From Beroe ovata (lineage: Eukaryota; Ctenophora; Nuda; Beroida; Beroidae), in NCBI GenBank assembly GCA_946803715.1, contig CAMPET010000055.1:39941-51121 (forward strand): a DNA stretch of 11,181 nt. Reading direction: 5' to 3'. Both the position numbers and the translations under genes were made by a program. The stretch's first letter is position 1. Every line of letters starts with the position of its first letter. This document shows positions 7,058-11,181 of the stretch, one piece after another. The notes beneath the pieces were generated by a model. It was not told where the DNA came from. It saw only the letters and a list, made by a program, of their open reading frames with translations, and did not search any database.

Positions 7058-8010
7058 ATGCCCGGGGCATAAGTCCCCACGCCAGGAGTGTTTCCAGATG
7101 GAAAATACCGGCTCTCCAAACACTCTTGGAAGACGAGGCTTCCACCAATTAATCCTTCCCCCTCATCCTCCTGACTGAATCGTGGCTAAAACCGTACATT
7201 TCAAACGCCCAAATCAACATCCCGGGCTACAGCATCCACAGATCTGATAGGAGTCTCCGAAACGGTGGCGGTGTCGCCATATACTCCAGGCTTGATCTCC
7301 CAGTCTCGGCATCCTGGTCGTTTGATAATTCGGTCTGTCAGGGTCTGATCTGCAATTCAAAGTCTTATCTATAGAGGTGTATGGGTATACTGCAAACATA
7401 GCAAAATACTGGATATCGATTCTCTAATCCAAGGATTGGCATAAGTTTGAAAGTACTAAATGGCTAGTCTCTTCGATCTACCGACCTCCCACTTCCCAGT
7501 GCCACGAATCAAGAGTTCCTAGACCTTATCCCTTTCATGAGATCCTGCATAGGCGAACTCGATGAGGGTTACACCCTCATCATTGGAGGTGATCTGAATC
7601 TTCCTGATATGAATTGGCAATCACCCTAGCTCAGTAATTCAGACTCTCCGGCCAGCGCTCTGCTCTCATTCATGTCCGACTATTTCCTCAGCCAAGTCGT
7701 TCAAACCCCCACGAGAAACAGCAACATTCTCGACATTCTGCTCACGAATGAACCCCTCCGTGTGGCGAGGGTATCAACCGACAACACCCGCATGTCTTAC
7801 CATCGCCTCGTTGACATAGCCCTCTCTGCTCCCCCCACACCCACCCCTATCGACCGCACCCCCCTCCCGCCCTCGGCTTCCGGGCTCTCGACTTCTCCCA
7901 TGCTGATTGGCCCGCCATTAAGCAAGACCTATCCGATACGGATTGGACCCTCCTCCGGGCTGAGTCTTCGTTTGATGAGTTCCCAGCTGCTCTCACTCAC
8001 AAATTCCTAG
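7045..8010 (+). pseudogene. Retrotransposon ORF2, APE-type endonuclease domain, disrupted
   Basis: Recognisable pieces in order: LLLNARGI (the Asn strand), LTESWL with the catalytic Glu, PGYSIHRSDR and GGGVAIYSR, IYRPPTSQ, IIGGDLNLPDMNW with the GDxN motif, DILLTN, and MSYHRLVDIAL. The last should be SDHxxV; the Asp is Tyr (TAC), so catalysis is probably lost. Stops interrupt the main frame at 7150-7152, 7372-7374, 7627-7629 and 8008-8010. Between about 7360 and 7500, and again between about 7870 and 8015, the family-like sequence lies in other frames. The intervening linker to RT (FRALDFSHADWPAIKQDL) is recognisable. The domain nicks target DNA in active elements. Confidence 0.8.
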
Positions 8011-8016
8011 AAATTT

Positions 8017-10092
8017 GTGCAAAACCGCATACCTGTTCGGTCTGTTAAGTCTGGGAGACCCAGAATCATCAATGGTATCCGACGCAGGAAGAGAAAACTT
8101 AGAGGAAAACTTAATGCTCTCCGTGCGAGTTCTTCCGCCTCACCTGCCTCTATACTAGCCACTGAACGGCAACTCGCTATCACGGAATTTGAACTTGGTG
8201 AATCTCTCAACAGTATCAGAGAAACGAGGGAAAAATCCATGGTCAAATCCATCAAATCTAACCCTAAGGCGTTTTTCGGCTTTGCCAAACGGATGAGGAA
8301 GCTCATTTCAGAGATTGGCCTCCTCTTCGATGATCAGGGCAACGCTAAGTCTGACCCTCTTGCCATGGCAAACCTCCTGCAAGACAAGTTCACTGAGTCC
8401 TTTTCCGATCCAAACGCCCAGGGTATAAGCAACACTGTTTCACCACCCACCATAACGTCTCCCTTCCCTGAGCTCCTCGAATCTGACATCAGGAGTGACC
8501 TCATTTCCGCCCTGAACGAGCTCAATCCCTCCTCTGGCCCTGGTCCCGACGGGGTGCCAGCAGTGTTCCTACAGCAGTGCAGTGACGAAGTTGCTGACCC
8601 TCTCACCCTTCTCTGGAGGGAGTCGCTAGAAATTCGGAAGGTCCCGGATTTCTACAAGCGAGCCACCATCATCCCCCTCCACAAGAAGGGCCCAACTTCC
8701 GACCCTGCTAACTACCGTCCCATCTCCATGACCTCTCACATCATGAAATCGTTTGAGCGGGTCATGAGAAATCACTTTGTGAGTTTCCTTGAGCAAAACA
8801 AGATTCTCTCGGACAACCAACACGGTTTCCAAGCTGGCCGTAGTTGCTTATCTCAGCTTCTCAGTCACATCGATGACGTCATTCAGGGACTCCTACAGGA
8901 CTCGTCCATAGATACGATCTTCTTGGACTTTTCCCGTGCCTTTGACAGAGTCGATCACCAACTCCTGCTCTCCAAAATGACGTCATACGGTTTCCCCACT
9001 CAGATCACAGATTGGGTTGCATCCTTCCTCACTGGTCGAAGTCAATCTGTTTCCGTCCAAGGGACCCTTTCCCGTACTGCCACCATCCTAAGCGGGGTCC
9101 CCCAAGGTACCGTCTTGGCCCCTATCCTGTTCCTGATATTTGTGAACGACCTCGAAGACGTCATCATTCACTCAATAATTCGCTTTTTTGCAGACGACAC
9201 GCGTCTCTCTAAGCTCATCAAGTCCACCGAGGATATGCAGCTCCTCCAGTCCGACCTGTCTGCAGCGATATCATGGGCCAGACGGAACAACCTCCTACTA
9301 CACGATAAGAAGTTCGAACTTATTATTACTGAGCCGAACATCACTCCTCTAGCCCTCATGAAGGCGCTCCCCGAGACAAGCAGTCTCCGATCTTACGTGA
9401 TTCCCTCAGGGCAACTCGAAGAGTCGACCTGCGTGAGAGATCTCGGTACCATCGTGTCCAATGACTTATCCTGGTCCAGCCACATAGCCACGATTGCCGC
9501 TCAGGGTCGCAACATGGCCAGCTGGGCGCTGAGTGTCTTCAGCTCGAGGGATCGTACCACGATGCTCACTCTGTATAAGGCTCTAGTGCGCTCTCACCTA
9601 GAATATGCTTGCCCTCTCTGGGACCCCCACCTCATCGGTGATATCCGTCTCCTAGAAGGAGTTCAGCGTTCCTTCATCGCTCGCATCCAGGGCTCTGGTG
9701 ACAACTACTGGGATAGATTGGCAAACCTCGGTCTCATGTCATTGCAACGTCGCCGAGAGCGATATACCATCATCCACGCATGGAAAATCCTCCACGGTCT
9801 GACCCCTAACTCCACCGATTTGTCGTTCCGTCCCCCTGGCAAACTCGGGGTTAAGGCCATTGTCCCACCTATTCCTGAAACCAGAGGTCGCCGGGCTAAA
9901 TCTTTTTTCGAACATAGCTTTGCTGCACAAGCACCCCGTCTCTGGAACATACTGCCGGCAGTAGTAACTACTGCATTTCCGCTTCCCGTTTTCAAAACCG
10001 CGTTACAGAAATGCACCTTGATACGATCCCTGATCGTCCTCCGATTGCGGGTTACGGTGTCGAGCACAACAACAGTTTCCTCAACTAATTAA
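8017..10092 (+). CDS. Retrotransposon ORF2, reverse transcriptase part, open for 691 codons
   Basis: Long frame with no stop to TAA at 10090-10092. The listed start is a GTG inside a gene that once began upstream in the endonuclease, so it is not a true start. RT landmarks (numbered from 8017): basic region IRRRKRKLRGK 21-31; PGPDGVP 175-181; KKGPTSDPANYRPIS 223-237; IFLDFSRAFDRVDH with the first catalytic Asp at 304; SGVPQGTVLAP 359-369; FADD 391-394 with the catalytic Asp pair; DLGTIVSNDLSW 475-486; and LEYACPLWDP 528-537 in the C-terminal region. The catalytic residues are intact. The order and motifs are those of CR1/L2-type elements. The last about 17 codons overlap a segment repeated at 10401, so the C terminus may be altered. 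Confidence 0.9.
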   Translation: MQNRIPVRSVKSGRPRIINGIRRRKRKLRGKLNALRASSSASPASILATERQLAITEFELGESLNSIRETREKSMVKSIKSNPKAFFGFAKRMRKLISEIGLLFDDQGNAKSDPLAMANLLQDKFTESFSDPNAQGISNTVSPPTITSPFPELLESDIRSDLISALNELNPSSGPGPDGVPAVFLQQCSDEVADPLTLLWRESLEIRKVPDFYKRATIIPLHKKGPTSDPANYRPISMTSHIMKSFERVMRNHFVSFLEQNKILSDNQHGFQAGRSCLSQLLSHIDDVIQGLLQDSSIDTIFLDFSRAFDRVDHQLLLSKMTSYGFPTQITDWVASFLTGRSQSVSVQGTLSRTATILSGVPQGTVLAPILFLIFVNDLEDVIIHSIIRFFADDTRLSKLIKSTEDMQLLQSDLSAAISWARRNNLLLHDKKFELIITEPNITPLALMKALPETSSLRSYVIPSGQLEESTCVRDLGTIVSNDLSWSSHIATIAAQGRNMASWALSVFSSRDRTTMLTLYKALVRSHLEYACPLWDPHLIGDIRLLEGVQRSFIARIQGSGDNYWDRLANLGLMSLQRRRERYTIIHAWKILHGLTPNSTDLSFRPPGKLGVKAIVPPIPETRGRRAKSFFEHSFAAQAPRLWNILPAVVTTAFPLPVFKTALQKCTLIRSLIVLRLRVTVSSTTTVSSTN
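10052..10087 (+). repeat. 36 bp direct repeat, copy A
   Basis: Starts TTACGGTGTCGAGCACAACA and ends CTCAACTA. It matches 10401-10436 at 34 of 36 positions and encodes the TVSSTTTVSST end of ORF2. The unit itself contains an imperfect 18 bp repetition (two TVSST-like codon blocks). Confidence 0.9.
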
Positions 10093-10399
10093 GTTCGCGC
10101 CGCGCGCGCAAAACGAAAAATTCTCGACAGCTGGTCATATCATCGATCAACAAGTCATATCATTGTTCATGTTTTCACGTCCCCACGATGCGTGAGCCTG
10201 TGCACACGTTGCGCGCCCGGCTGTTCTACTCAGTGAACTGAAAAGTTGTAGAAAGGAGACGCGCAGCGCGCGCGCGGAGTATTTGGGTCACGCAGCGCGG
10301 GAACACGTGAGCCAAATAATTCGCGTTATAGGTCACTGCTATAGGTCCCTGCACTGCGCGGCTCCCCCTACGAAACCTGTGCACTCATTTCGCCGATTT
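10093..10399. other. CpG-rich block after ORF2
   Basis: About 300 bp between the two copies of the 36 bp repeat, with several GCGCGC runs (10098-10109, 10260-10276). A near-perfect inverted repeat, ATTTGGGTCACG at 10281-10292 against CGTGAGCCAAAT at 10306-10317, has 11 of 12 pairs. A 10 bp direct repeat GTCATATCAT lies near 10134 and 10157. A 76-codon frame starting at 10283 spans this block and the second repeat but looks like chance. It may be retrotransposon 3' UTR or a separate insertion. Confidence 0.55.
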
Positions 10400-10400
10400 N

Positions 10401-10436
10401 TTACGGTGTCGAGCACAACAATAGTCTCCTCAACTA
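10401..10436 (+). repeat. 36 bp direct repeat, copy B
   Basis: Second copy of the segment at 10052-10087, directly after the unresolved base at 10400. It is followed by a different sequence (CGGTGGTGCCGCTCAAGG), which looks like retrotransposon 3' UTR. Confidence 0.9.
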
Positions 10437-10492
10437 CGGTGGTGCCGCTCAAGGGATGGCCAGCTAGTCTCACTACGAATCTATCACAATTC

Positions 10493-10513
10493 ACAAGTAA
10501 CACAAGTAAGTAA
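10493..10513 (+). repeat. Short CAAGTAA direct repeats, probable 3' end of the retrotransposon
   Basis: CACAAGTAACACAAGTAAGT contains two ACAAGTAA units, and a GTAAC follows. CR1 and L2 elements commonly end in a few copies of a short repeat instead of poly(A), which fits this position. The sequence then changes to an (AC)n tract. Confidence 0.5.
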
Positions 10514-10529
10514 CAAACACGGGCAAACA

Positions 10530-10590
10530 GACACACCCACACACACACACACCCCACACACATACACACACACAAACACACGAACACGCA
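10530..10590. repeat. (AC)n microsatellite, imperfect
   Basis: A run of AC dinucleotides interrupted by CCC, AT and AA, from ACACACCCAC to CACACGAACACG. It lies directly next to the inferred retrotransposon 3' end. Confidence 0.95.
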
Positions 10591-10610
10591 CTGTATAATG
10601 GTAGGATCAG

Positions 10611-10676
10611 GAATGGTTTATCACTCTTTATAACAGCCTCTCTTCCTCCTATCACATATTTGTGATAAAACCATTC
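10611..10676. repeat. Inverted repeat with 14-15 bp arms
   Basis: GAATGGTTTATCAC at 10611-10624 pairs with GTGATAAAACCATTC at 10662-10676 with one extra base. A second inner palindrome, TATCACA against TGTGATA, lies at about 10650-10667 and competes with the outer pairing. No coding content. Confidence 0.75.
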
Positions 10677-11181
10677 TCTCTAGTGAGAGAGATAGCGAGA
10701 GAGAGTGAAAGAGTATGGCCCCCTCAATCTCGGAATATTGAGGCTAAAGCCTATCATCAGGACTCCACACTCCGCTATGGTTTGGCTATGGCAATGGGCG
10801 TATGTGTGTGTGTGTTGGTGAGGCAATGTGTGTGGGAAGAGAAGCCCACCTTTCCGCCAATATGTGGGTTGAAAATGTAAAACATTGATGTGAAACTGTT
10901 TCTGCGAATCATGCCTCACTTGAGACTCACTCACGAAATAGAGAGGGAAGTGGAGTGTTTATGCAGTGACTACAGGAGGGAGAGAGGAGAGGAGAGAGAG
11001 AGAGAGAGGTCTCGTGATGAGAGAAAGCGATGTGTGGCTGCCTCAACTTTCCACTGTGAGAAACAGAAAACGTCCTTCATTAAGCATAGAATGATTGCTT
11101 TACTTTTAGCACTTTTTCGGTCCATTTATTATTTGTTTTTCACTCCATCATGCGTTCAAGCGATTTTGTGTGTGTTTGTGT
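10677..11181. other. Right flank: microsatellite-rich, no gene seen
   Basis: It contains GA-rich sequence at 10684-10712, a (TG)n run at 10803-10815, a (GA)n tract at 10976-11009 and a final TG-rich stretch. Open frames here are short, arise partly from the repeats, and show no recognisable domain. Confidence 0.6.
10976..11009. repeat. (GA)n microsatellite
   Basis: A purine tract starting GAGGGAGAGAGGAGAGG and ending in nine uninterrupted GA units, followed by GGTCTCG. Confidence 0.95.

Larger units (their letters stand above)
5750..10515 (+). mobile_element. CR1/L2-like (Jockey-superclade) non-LTR retrotransposon, decayed copy
   Basis: In order on the + strand are ORF1 with zinc fingers, an APE-type endonuclease, a reverse transcriptase with FADD, and a 3' tail. 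There are no long terminal repeats. In these elements, RNA is reverse transcribed at a nick made by the endonuclease, which usually leaves 5' truncations. This copy keeps all coding parts but has several stops and frame changes, so it is probably dead. Base composition is richer in G+C than the flanks. The 5' limit is set by the first ORF1-like ATG, and the 3' limit by short CAAGTAA direct repeats at about 10493-10513. Both limits are approximate. Clade is inferred from RT motifs; a tree would be needed. Confidence 0.85.

Noticed and set aside
5743-7123. Several - strand frames opposite ORF1, up to 125 codons
   Set aside because: They are shadows of the GC-rich, Pro-rich ORF1 on the + strand; no independent features.
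9705-10067. 120-codon - strand frame opposite the RT C terminus
   Set aside because: Antisense of a clearly conserved RT C-terminal region; no domain of its own.
10283-10513. 76-codon + strand frame with a TVSSTT repeat
   Set aside because: It spans the CpG-rich block, the N and the second 36 bp repeat; the Ser/Thr repeat comes from the duplicated DNA, and no gene structure supports it.

Overview
The window is nuclear DNA of an animal. It carries intron-bearing genes with GT-AG splice sites, a polyadenylation signal, many mini- and microsatellites, and a non-LTR retrotransposon. Small introns (about 150-385 bp), compact tail-to-tail gene packing and a retrotransposon ORF1 with CCCH zinc fingers suggest a marine or early-branching invertebrate, such as a sponge or cnidarian. 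That taxonomic guess is inference only. All coding calls were made by reading the sequence; no database search was run.

Left part (1-4400): two host genes converge. On the + strand, the last exon of a WAVE/SCAR (WASF)-type actin regulator (123-299) encodes the end of the WH2 motif, the Arp2/3-binding central helix and a tryptophan-containing acidic tail. It is followed by a 3' UTR of about 500 bp with AATAAA at 787-792. On the - strand, a secreted astacin-family (M12A) zinc metalloprotease can be assembled from seven exons between 4385 and 1575. All six junctions are GT-AG with matching phases, and the model gives 361 codons plus a stop. Its zinc site HExxHxxGxxH is split between two exons, the Met-turn SIMHY is present, and the four canonical cysteines are present. 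Its propeptide carries an unusual Thr/Val/Asp/Gly repeat encoded by a minisatellite. Between the two gene ends lie a 116 bp MITE-like foldback element (902-1017) and a 16-17 bp AT-rich minisatellite (1114-1345). The astacin introns hold several tandem repeats and palindromes. One repeat has copied the 3' splice site of the zinc-site exon.

Middle (4386-5742): about 1.35 kb with no gene I can support. It is AT-rich and has a few short palindromes.

Right part (about 5750-10515): a CR1/L2-like (Jockey-superclade) non-LTR retrotransposon in + orientation. ORF1 has a PHD-like Cys/His cluster, three CCCH zinc fingers and a short coiled coil. ORF2 has an APE-type endonuclease broken by stops and frame changes and missing the conserved Asp of its SDH motif, then a reverse transcriptase open for 691 codons with the FADD active site. 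The 3' part holds a CpG-rich block between two copies of a 36 bp segment. Single unresolved bases (N) at 5766 and 10400 sit close to the two ends of the element, so assembly there should be treated with caution. The last 660 bp hold (AC)n, (TG)n and (GA)n microsatellites and an inverted repeat, with no gene.
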